A stretch of DNA of 64,000 nt from Streptomyces rimosus subsp. rimosus (GTDB lineage: Bacteria > Actinomycetota > Actinomycetes > Streptomycetales > Streptomycetaceae). Of the stretch, positions 1 through 7,414 are shown piece after piece. The stretch's first letter is position 1; each line of letters opens with the position of its first letter. Both the position numbers and the translations under genes were made by a program. Below the pieces are notes generated by a model. The model did no database searches. It was not told the DNA's origin and saw nothing but the letters and a program-made list of their open reading frames with translations. The stretch is taken from contig NZ_JOCQ01000040.1 of assembly GCF_000720725.1 (NCBI RefSeq), forward strand, positions 1 through 64,000, read 5' to 3'.

Positions 1-162
1 CCCGCCCGCCCCCGGGCCCGTACCGGCCCGGACGGAACCCCTCCGCCCGGGCCGGTGCCCGCGTCCGCGCCGTACGCCGACGGCGCGGACACCCCCCGCC
101 GCACCACCGGCGCACGCGCCCGCCACCGCCCGCTGTCACCGCCCCCAAGTAGGGTGGGCGGC

Positions 163-2259
163 ATGGCAGACCCCAGCAGTTACCGACCCAAGCCGGGACA
201 GATCCCCGACTCGCCCGGGGTCTACAGATTCCGTGACGAGCACCGCCGCGTGATCTACGTCGGCAAGGCCAAAAGCCTGCGCCAGCGCCTGTCCAGCTAC
301 TTCCAGGACCTGGCCAACCTCCACCCCCGTACGCGCACGATGGTCACCACCGCGGCCTCCGTCGAGTGGACGGTCGTCAGCACCGAGGTGGAGGCCCTCC
401 AGCTCGAATACACCTGGATCAAGGAGTACGACCCGCGGTTCAACGTCAAGTACCGCGACGACAAGAGCTATCCGTACCTGGCCGTCACCCTCAACGAGGA
501 ATATCCGCGGGTGCGGGTCATGCGCGGCGCCAAGAAGAAGGGCGTGCGCTACTTCGGCCCGTACGGCCAGGCGTGGGCCATCCGCGAGACCGTCGACCTG
601 ATGCTCCGCGTCTTCCCCGTACGGACCTGCTCCGCCGGGGTCTTCAAGCGCTCCGCCCAGATCGGCCGCCCCTGCCTGCTCGGCTACATCGGCAAGTGCT
701 CGGCCCCCTGCGTCGGCCGGGTCTCCCCCGAGGAGCACCGCGAACTGGCCGAGGAGTTCTGCGACTTCATGGCCGGACGTACGGGTGCGTACATCCGCCG
801 CCTGGAGAAGTCCATGCAGGAGGCCGCCGAGGAGATGGAGTACGAGCGCGCCGCCCGGCTCCGTGACGACATAGACGCCCTGCGGCGTGCCATGGAGAAG
901 AGCGCCGTGGTGCTCGCCGACGCCACCGACGCCGACCTGATCGCGCTCGCCGAGGACGAGCTGGAAGCGGCCGTGCAGATCTTCCACGTCCGCGGCGGCC
1001 GGGTGCGCGGCCAGCGCGGCTGGGTCACCGACAAGGTCGAGAACGTGGACACCGCGGCCCTCGTCGAGCATGCCCTCCAGCAGCTGTACGGGGAGGAGAG
1101 CGGCGACGCCGTGCCCAAGGAGGTGCTGGTCCCGGCGCTGCCCGACCCGGTCGAGCCGGTCCAGCAGTGGCTCACCGAGCGCCGCGGTTCGAACGTCTCG
1201 CTGCGCATCCCGCAGCGCGGCGACAAGAAGGACCTGATGGCCACGGTCCAGCGCAACGCCCAGCAGGCCCTGGCCCTGCACAAGACCAAGCGCGCCTCCG
1301 ACCTGACCACCCGCTCCCGCGCCCTGGAGGAGATCGCCCAGGCCCTCGGCCTGGACTCGGTGCCGCTGCGCATCGAGTGCTTCGACATCTCCCACCTCCA
1401 GGGCGACGACGTGGTGGCCTCCATGGTCGTCTTCGAGGACGGCCTGGCCCGCAAGAGCGAGTACCGCCGCTTCCAGATCAAGTCCTTCGAGGGCCAGGAC
1501 GACGTCCGCGCCATGCACGAGGTCATCGGGCGCCGCTTCCGCCGGTACCTCCAGGAGAAGCAGCAGACGGGGGAGTGGGATGAGGAGGTGCCCACGGGGG
1601 AGGGCGCCGGGGAGGACCCGCCCGTGACCACCGGCTCCGCCGGCGGGCCCGCGGCCACCGGTCCCATCGAAGAGCCCGTGTCCACCGGCCCCACCGACGA
1701 GGAGGGCCGCCCCAAGCGCTTCGCCTACCCGCCCCAGCTGGTCGTCGTGGACGGCGGCCAGCCGCAGGTCGCCGCCGCCCAGCGGGCCCTGTCCGAGCTG
1801 GGTATCGACGACGTCGCCGTATGCGGCCTGGCCAAGCGCCTCGAAGAGGTCTGGCTGCCCGACGAGGACGACCCGGTCGTGCTGCCCCGCAGCAGCGAGG
1901 GCCTCTACCTCCTCCAGCGCGTGCGTGACGAGGCCCACCGCTTCGCCATCGCCTACCAGCGCAACAAACGGGGCAAACGCCTCAGGTCCGGACCCCTGGA
2001 CAGCATCCCCGGGCTCGGCGAGAGTCGCCGCCAGGCCCTGCTGAAGCACTTCGGCTCGGTGAAGCGGCTGCGCGCCGCCCGGGTCGAGGACATCTGCGAG
2101 GTGCCGGGCATCGGCCGCAAGACGGCCGAGACCATCGCGGCGGCGCTGGCCGGAGCGGCCCCGGCCGCCCCGGCGGTGAACACCGCCACAGGAGAGATCA
2201 TTGAGGATGACGGGGCCGCACCGGCCGCGTTGTCATCGGAACGGGGGCTGGAACGATGA
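163..2259 (+). CDS. uvrC: UvrABC excinuclease subunit C
   Basis: UvrC makes the 3' and 5' incisions around bulky DNA lesions in nucleotide excision repair, acting with UvrA and UvrB in the cytoplasm. The 698-residue protein has the family order: an N-terminal GIY-YIG nuclease (GVY at about 19-21, YVG at 32-34), a UVR helical hairpin that contacts UvrB (about 211-246), the RNase H-like second nuclease (FDIS around 407-410) and a C-terminal helix-hairpin-helix pair (about 613-663, with IPGLG and VPGIG). A low-complexity acidic/TG-rich insert of about 40 residues lies at about 475-513 inside the second nuclease. I chose the ATG at 163 because homology to UvrC begins there; the frame is open further upstream. 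It is the first gene of a coupled operon: its stop overlaps the rapZ start (ATGA). Confidence 0.97.
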   Translation: MADPSSYRPKPGQIPDSPGVYRFRDEHRRVIYVGKAKSLRQRLSSYFQDLANLHPRTRTMVTTAASVEWTVVSTEVEALQLEYTWIKEYDPRFNVKYRDDKSYPYLAVTLNEEYPRVRVMRGAKKKGVRYFGPYGQAWAIRETVDLMLRVFPVRTCSAGVFKRSAQIGRPCLLGYIGKCSAPCVGRVSPEEHRELAEEFCDFMAGRTGAYIRRLEKSMQEAAEEMEYERAARLRDDIDALRRAMEKSAVVLADATDADLIALAEDELEAAVQIFHVRGGRVRGQRGWVTDKVENVDTAALVEHALQQLYGEESGDAVPKEVLVPALPDPVEPVQQWLTERRGSNVSLRIPQRGDKKDLMATVQRNAQQALALHKTKRASDLTTRSRALEEIAQALGLDSVPLRIECFDISHLQGDDVVASMVVFEDGLARKSEYRRFQIKSFEGQDDVRAMHEVIGRRFRRYLQEKQQTGEWDEEVPTGEGAGEDPPVTTGSAGGPAATGPIEEPVSTGPTDEEGRPKRFAYPPQLVVVDGGQPQVAAAQRALSELGIDDVAVCGLAKRLEEVWLPDEDDPVVLPRSSEGLYLLQRVRDEAHRFAIAYQRNKRGKRLRSGPLDSIPGLGESRRQALLKHFGSVKRLRAARVEDICEVPGIGRKTAETIAAALAGAAPAAPAVNTATGEIIEDDGAAPAALSSERGLER

Positions 2260-3248
2260 GCGGCAGTACAGAGCAGTACAGGCACGACCAGCGGGACGCG
2301 CGCGACACGCGCCCCCGCGAGACCGAGGAAGACGGTGCACAGGTGAGTACGGGCACGATGCGCGAGGCCGGCCAGGGCGAGAGCGCCGCCATCCCGGAGC
2401 TGGTGATCATCTCGGGCATGTCGGGGGCCGGCCGCAGCACGGCCGCCAAGTGCCTGGAGGACCTCGGCTGGTTCGTCGTCGACAACATCCCGCCCGAGCT
2501 GATCCCACCGATGGTGGAGCTGGGCGCCCGCTCGCAGGGCAACGTCGCCCGTATCGCCGTCGTCGTGGACGTCCGCGGCCGGCGCTTCTTCGACAACCTC
2601 AAGGAGTCCCTGGCCACCCTCGACGCGCAGAACGTCAAGCGCCGCATCGTCTTCCTGGAGTCCTCCGACGAGGCCCTGGTGCGCCGCTTCGAGTCGGTGC
2701 GCCGCCCGCACCCCCTCCAGGGCGACGGCCGCATCGTGGACGGCATCGCCGCCGAGCGCGACCTGCTGCGCGAGCTGCGCGGCGACGCCGACCTGGTCAT
2801 CGACACCTCCAGCCTGAACGTCCACGAGCTGCGCGCCAAGATGGACGCCCAGTTCGCCGGCGAGGAGGTCCCCGAGCTGCGGGCCACGGTCATGTCCTTC
2901 GGCTTCAAGTACGGCCTGCCGGTCGACGCCGACATGGTCATCGACTGCCGCTTCATCCCCAACCCGCACTGGGTCCCCGAGCTGCGCCCCTACACCGGCC
3001 TGAACGACGAGGTCTCCGGCTACGTCTTCGGCCAGCCCGGCGCCAAGGAGTTCCTGGACGGCTACGCGGAGCTGCTGCGCATCGTCGCCGAGGGCTACCG
3101 CCGCGAGGGCAAGCGCTACGTCACCATCGCCGTCGGCTGTACGGGCGGCAAGCACCGCAGCGTCGCCATGTCCGAGAAGCTGGCCCACCGCCTGGTCTCC
3201 GAAGGCGTCGAGACCGTCGTCGTCCACCGGGACATGGGGCGCGAATGA
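2256..3248 (+). CDS. rapZ: RapZ/YvcJ nucleotide-binding adaptor protein
   Basis: RapZ-family protein. In E. coli RapZ is the RNA-binding adaptor that controls glucosamine-6-phosphate synthase mRNA via small RNAs; in actinobacteria the target is not established. The N-terminal P-loop NTPase domain has a Walker A of GMSGAGRS (residues 54-61), with Arg where Lys is usual, followed by DNIPPELIP. The C-terminal domain ends with the family signature VGCTGGKHRS (293-302). The ATG overlaps the uvrC stop (ATGA). The first ~45 residues are polar and poorly conserved; an in-frame GTG at 2343 is an alternative start. The stop overlaps the yvcK start, so the four genes are probably translated from one mRNA. 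Confidence 0.95.
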   Translation: MSGSTEQYRHDQRDARDTRPRETEEDGAQVSTGTMREAGQGESAAIPELVIISGMSGAGRSTAAKCLEDLGWFVVDNIPPELIPPMVELGARSQGNVARIAVVVDVRGRRFFDNLKESLATLDAQNVKRRIVFLESSDEALVRRFESVRRPHPLQGDGRIVDGIAAERDLLRELRGDADLVIDTSSLNVHELRAKMDAQFAGEEVPELRATVMSFGFKYGLPVDADMVIDCRFIPNPHWVPELRPYTGLNDEVSGYVFGQPGAKEFLDGYAELLRIVAEGYRREGKRYVTIAVGCTGGKHRSVAMSEKLAHRLVSEGVETVVVHRDMGRE

Positions 3249-4309
3249 CCGCCCGTCCCCTGCGGCTGCGCCGGGTCCGCAAGCTGGTCCCGGGCAGCCG
3301 CTCCGGCAGGGGCGCCACGCCCAAGGTCGTGGCGCTCGGCGGCGGCATGGGCCTGTCCGCCTCGCTGGCCGCGCTGCGCCGGATCACCGGCGACCTGACC
3401 GCCGTCGTCACGGTCGCCGACGACGGCGGCTCCAGCGGGCGGCTGCGCGACGAGCTGGGCGTCCTGCCGCCCGGCGACCTGCGCAAGGCGCTGGCCGCGC
3501 TGTGCGGGGACGACGACTGGGGCCAGACCTGGTCCCGGGTGATCCAGCACCGCTTCACCAGCGAGGGCGAGCTGCACGATCACGCCGTCGGCAACCTCCT
3601 CATCGTCGCCCTGTGGGAACAGCTCGGCGACCACGTCCAGGCCCTGGACCTGGTCGGCAAGCTGCTCGGCGCGCACGGCCGGGTGCTGCCCATGTCCGCC
3701 GTACCGCTGGAGCTCCAGGCCCTGGTCAAGGGCCACGATGAGACCCGCCCGGACGACATCACCACCGTCCGCGGCCAGGCCACGGTCGCGCTCACCCCCG
3801 GCGAGGTGCAGTCCGTGCACGTCGTCCCCGAGGACCCGCCGGCCGTGCCCGAGGTCGTCGAGGCGGTCCGCGACGCGGACTGGGTGGTGCTCGGCCCCGG
3901 CTCCTGGTTCTCCTCCGTCATCCCGCACCTGCTCGTGCCCGAACTGCGCGAGGCGCTGGAGGAGACCAAGGCCCGCAAGGTCCTCTCGCTGAACCTGGCG
4001 CCCCAGCCGGGCGAAACCGATGGCTTTTCCCCGCAGCGTCATTTGGAGGTTTTGGCCCGACACGCCCCTAAACTCGCCTTCGACGTGGTGCTGGCCGACC
4101 GGGCCGCCGTGCCCGACACCGAAAGCCTGATCGTCGCTGCCAAGCAGCTCGTCGGCAGCGAGGTCGAGCTGGCGGCGGTCGCCGCGCCCGGCAGCCCCTG
4201 CGGCACGGCGGAGACCCACAAGGGAGCCGCCCGGCACGACCCGGAGCTGCTGGCCGCCGCGTACGACCGTATTTTTCGGATGCATGGAAGGATCGGCCCA
4301 TGGCGATGA
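3245..4309 (+). CDS. yvcK: YvcK/CofD-like gluconeogenesis factor
   Basis: YvcK/GlmR-family UDP-sugar-binding protein (CofD-like Rossmann fold), linked in Bacillus and mycobacteria to carbon flow into cell-wall synthesis and to growth on gluconeogenic carbon sources. The 354-residue product shows the N-terminal nucleotide-sugar-binding loop LGGGMGLS (31-38) and VADDGGSSGRLR (57-68), then PPGDLRKAL and HAVGNLL, all typical of the family. About 25 basic residues precede the domain. The start overlaps the rapZ stop (ATGA) and the end overlaps whiA by 10 bases. The rapZ-yvcK-whiA trio is a conserved Gram-positive gene cluster, which supports all three calls. Confidence 0.95.
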   Translation: MTARPLRLRRVRKLVPGSRSGRGATPKVVALGGGMGLSASLAALRRITGDLTAVVTVADDGGSSGRLRDELGVLPPGDLRKALAALCGDDDWGQTWSRVIQHRFTSEGELHDHAVGNLLIVALWEQLGDHVQALDLVGKLLGAHGRVLPMSAVPLELQALVKGHDETRPDDITTVRGQATVALTPGEVQSVHVVPEDPPAVPEVVEAVRDADWVVLGPGSWFSSVIPHLLVPELREALEETKARKVLSLNLAPQPGETDGFSPQRHLEVLARHAPKLAFDVVLADRAAVPDTESLIVAAKQLVGSEVELAAVAAPGSPCGTAETHKGAARHDPELLAAAYDRIFRMHGRIGPWR

Positions 4310-5289
4310 CGGCAGCGGTGAAGGATGAAATCTCCCGGCTCCCCGTCACCCGGACCTGCTGCCGGAAGTCGGAGGTCTCGTCGATCCTGCGGTTCGCGGG
4401 TGGATTGCACCTGGTCAGCGGCCGCATCGTGATCGAGGCGGAGCTGGACACGGGCATCGCGGCCCGGCGGCTGCGCAAGGACATCCTGGAGATCTTCGGC
4501 CACTCCTCCGACCTGGTGGTGATGGCCCCCGGCGGCCTGCGGCGCGGCAGCCGCTACGTCGTACGGGTCGTCGCCGGCGGCGACCAGCTCGCCCGCCAGA
4601 CCGGCCTGGTCGACGGCCGTGGCCGGCCCATCCGCGGCCTGCCCCCGCAGGTCGTCTCCGGGGCCACCTGCGACGCGGAGGCAGCCTGGCGCGGAGCCTT
4701 CCTCGCGCACGGCTCGCTCACCGAGCCCGGCCGCTCGTCCTCCCTGGAGGTCACCTGCCCCGGGCCCGAGGCGGCCCTCGCGCTGGTCGGCGCGGCCCGC
4801 CGGCTCGGCATCGGCGCCAAGGCCCGTGAGGTGCGCGGCGTGGACCGCGTCGTCGTCCGTGACGGTGACGCGATCGGCGCGCTGTTGACACGCCTGGGCG
4901 CCCACGAGTCCGTACTGGCCTGGGAGGAGCGGCGGATGCGCCGCGAGGTCCGCGCCACCGCCAACCGCCTCGCCAACTTCGACGACGCGAATCTGCGCCG
5001 TTCGGCGCGAGCCGCTGTCGCGGCGGGTGCCCGGGTTCAGCGCGCCCTGGAGATCCTCGGCGAAGAGGTCCCCGAGCACCTGGCCGCGGCCGGCCGACTG
5101 CGGATGGACCACAAGCAGGCCTCCCTGGAGGAACTGGGCGCCCTCGCCGACCCGCCCCTGACCAAGGACGCCGTCGCGGGCCGCATCCGCCGCCTCCTGG
5201 CCATGGCCGACAAGCGCGCCCAGGACCTGGGCATCCCCGGCACGGAGTCGAACCTGTCGGAGGAAATGGCGGACGGAATGGTCGGCTAA
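4300..5289 (+). CDS. whiA: Sporulation transcription factor WhiA
   Basis: WhiA works with WhiB to switch Streptomyces from aerial growth to sporulation septation and directly activates division genes such as ftsZ. The 329-residue protein has the expected two-part build: an N-terminal LAGLIDADG homing-endonuclease-like fold without nuclease activity, and a C-terminal helix-turn-helix region (about 230-320, with LEELGALADPPLTKDAVAGR). Over its whole length it looks like Streptomyces WhiA. A ribosome site GGAAGG sits 8 bases before ATG 4300; a second ATG at 4306 overlaps the yvcK stop and would remove two residues. It is the last gene of the uvrC operon. In S. coelicolor whiA also has a promoter within the upstream gene (family knowledge; not identified here). 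Confidence 0.97.
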   Translation: MAMTAAVKDEISRLPVTRTCCRKSEVSSILRFAGGLHLVSGRIVIEAELDTGIAARRLRKDILEIFGHSSDLVVMAPGGLRRGSRYVVRVVAGGDQLARQTGLVDGRGRPIRGLPPQVVSGATCDAEAAWRGAFLAHGSLTEPGRSSSLEVTCPGPEAALALVGAARRLGIGAKAREVRGVDRVVVRDGDAIGALLTRLGAHESVLAWEERRMRREVRATANRLANFDDANLRRSARAAVAAGARVQRALEILGEEVPEHLAAAGRLRMDHKQASLEELGALADPPLTKDAVAGRIRRLLAMADKRAQDLGIPGTESNLSEEMADGMVG

Positions 5290-5324
5290 CTGCATGCGCT
5301 TGGGCGCGCGCCTGGGCCGATAAC

Positions 5325-6300
5325 CGCCGCCTGCCCGCGGCCGGGTACGGGTCCGGTCCTCCGGATTCCGTCCTGCGGCCCAGCCCCTCCCGCCGGTATG
5401 GCGACCATCGGCCGGTGGGGGCAGGCGTCCCCCCACCCACGCCGCCGCAGGCTGACACGTACAGGAGGGGTCGGGACCGGAGGACGGAGTCTGTAGGGCC
5501 CGGCACCGTCCCCCTGCCGGTAGCCGCCCGCCCGCAGCCGGGTACGGAGCCGGTCCTCCAGACTTCGTCCTACGGCCCAGCCCCTCCCGCCGGTATGGCG
5601 ACCATCGGCCGGTGGGGGCAGGCGTCCCCCCACCCACGCCGCCGCAGACTGGCACGTACCGGAGGGGCCGGGACCGGAGGACGGAGTCTGTAGGGCCCGG
5701 CACCGTTCCCCTGCCGGTAGCCGCCCGCCCGCAGCCGGGTACGGGTCCGGTCCTCCGGACTTCGTCCTGCGGCCCAGCCCCTCCCGCCGGTATGGCGACC
5801 ATCGGCCGGTGGGGGCAGGCGTCCCCCCACCCACGCCGCCGCAGACTGACACGTACAGGAGGGGCCGGGACCGGAGGACGAAGTCTGTAGGGCCCGGCAC
5901 CGTCCCCCTGCCGGTAGCCGCCCGCCCGCAGCCGGGTACGGGCCCGGTCCTCCAGACTTCGTCCTACGGCCCAGCCCCTCCCGCCGTACGGCGACGAACT
6001 GCCGGTGGGGGCAGGCGTCCCCCCCCCACCCACGCCGCCGCAGACTGGCACGTACAGGAGGGGCCGGGACCGGAGGACGAAGTCTGGAGGGTCCGGCCCC
6101 GTTCCCCTGCCGGTAGCCGCCCGCTCGCAGCCGGGTACGGGCCCGGCCCTCCGGACTCCGTCCTGCGGCCCAGCCCCTCCCGCCGTACGGCGACGAACTG
6201 CCGGTGGGGGGCAGGCGTCCCCCCACCCACGCCGCGACAGCCGAACACGTACGGGAGGGCCCGGCCCCGCAGGACGAAGTCCGGAGGGGCCGGGCCCGCG
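5325..6300. repeat. Tandem array of five ~197-bp units with internal inverted repeats
   Basis: The whole stretch between whiA and the acetyltransferase gene is a tandem repeat. The landmark CAGCCCCTCCCGCCG recurs at 5381, 5578, 5775, 5972 and 6171, giving periods of 197, 197, 197 and 199. Each unit has a left arm (ACTTCGTCCTGCGG then CAGCCCCTCC) and a right arm (GGAGGGGCCGGGACCGGAGG then ACGAAGTC) that are near reverse complements, separated by about 75 bases, so each unit could fold into a long hairpin. The first three units have GGTATGGCGACCATCGGCC in the loop; the last two have GTACGGCGACGAACTGCC. The period is not a multiple of three, so open frames through it change frame in every unit; I regard it as non-coding. 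Function unknown. Confidence 0.93.
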
Positions 6301-6375
6301 CCGAATACATCGACGCGCCGCCACGGGCGGAAAACCGCATGCGGCCCACCGCAGCCAGCCCCTAGCCTGCGGCAA

Positions 6376-7296
6376 ATGGATGCATTACGGATCAGACCGA
6401 TGCGCGCGGACGATCTCGCGTCGGCGGAGCGGGCCTCGGCGCTGACGTTTCTCGACGCGGATCAGCTGGCCCGCAGGGCCCACGACCCGGAGCCCGAGCT
6501 GCGGCCCGCCGCTGCCGCTCGGCGATGGATCGACCGGATGCGCTACTACCTGGACGTCGACCCGGGCGGCTGCTGGATCGCGGTGGACCCGGACGCCGAT
6601 ACGGACACGGACGCCAGTACGGACACGGACGCCAACGGCGTCATCGGCTTCGCCGTCTCCCAGAACCGCGACAACCTCTGGTACCTCGCCACGTACGGCG
6701 TCCTCCCCGGCCACCAGGGCCGAGGCATCGGCAAGCGCCTGCTGGACGCGGCCCTCGCGCACGCCGACGGACGCCCCGGCATCTTCTCCTCCAGCGTCCA
6801 CCCCGGCGCCACCCGCCGGTACCGGCTTGCCGGCTTCTCGCTCCACCCGCAGATGCAGATGGTGGGCACCGTAAACCGCTCCGCCCTCCCCGCGGTGGAC
6901 GGCCTGCGGGACGGCGGCCCGGACGACTTCGCGTGGATGGACCGGCTGGACAGTGATCTGCGGGGCGCCGGACACGGCCCCGACCACGGCCGCCTGCTCT
7001 CCGCACACCGGCTGGCCGTCTCCCGCGACCGGTCCCGGCCGGGGTACGTCTACGTCGACGACCGGGGACGCCCCGTCCTGCTGGCCGCCGAGCGTGCCGA
7101 GACCGCACAGCGGCTGCTGTGGGAGGCCCTGGCCACGTCGTACGGGGACACCCTCGTCAACTGCATCACCACCCCCAACGAATGGGCGATCGATGTCGGT
7201 CTCGCCGCAGGACTCGCCATCAGCCAGGAGGGTTACATCGCCGTCCGGGGGATGCCCGTCCCGGCGCCCTACCTGGCGGCCGGCCACTTTCTGTGA
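6376..7296 (+). CDS. GNAT family N-acetyltransferase
   Basis: Predicted acetyl-CoA-dependent N-acetyltransferase with unknown substrate. The N-terminal half holds the GNAT fold, with the acetyl-CoA loop (motif A) GVLPGHQGRGIGKRLL at residues 108-123. The C-terminal half (about 150-306) looks like a second, degenerate GNAT-like domain without a clear motif A. An Asp/Thr-rich stretch (73-86) just before the central strand is coded by an imperfect repeat of GAYACGGACACGGACGCC-type triplets, probably a slippage product in a surface loop. The ATG at 6376 begins right after the tandem array; no strong ribosome site precedes it. It is monocistronic, with 118 bases to the next gene. Confidence 0.85.
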   Translation: MDALRIRPMRADDLASAERASALTFLDADQLARRAHDPEPELRPAAAARRWIDRMRYYLDVDPGGCWIAVDPDADTDTDASTDTDANGVIGFAVSQNRDNLWYLATYGVLPGHQGRGIGKRLLDAALAHADGRPGIFSSSVHPGATRRYRLAGFSLHPQMQMVGTVNRSALPAVDGLRDGGPDDFAWMDRLDSDLRGAGHGPDHGRLLSAHRLAVSRDRSRPGYVYVDDRGRPVLLAAERAETAQRLLWEALATSYGDTLVNCITTPNEWAIDVGLAAGLAISQEGYIAVRGMPVPAPYLAAGHFL

Positions 7297-7414
7297 GCCG
7301 TATGGAGCCTTCCCGCACCCCACCCCCTCCTCACCCGCCGTATTGACATGATCATGCAGCGTCACCAGTCTGGCGAGCGCCCATTCACGAGATGGACGAC
7401 GGCAAGGGGGGCTC

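Noticed and set aside
136..2049. Very long open frame antisense to uvrC (and similar long antisense frames over most core genes)
   Set aside because: In very high-GC DNA the antisense frame opposite third-position G/C is naturally open. The products are low-complexity and match no family, while the sense genes are unmistakable.
5325..6300. CRISPR array
   Set aside because: Units are ~197 bp and repeated throughout, with no unique spacers of 30-40 bp and no cas genes.
5286..6375. Open frames of 200-780 codons on both strands through the tandem array
   Set aside because: The repeat period of 197 is not a multiple of three, so the same sequence is read in a different frame in each unit; nothing selects for a protein.
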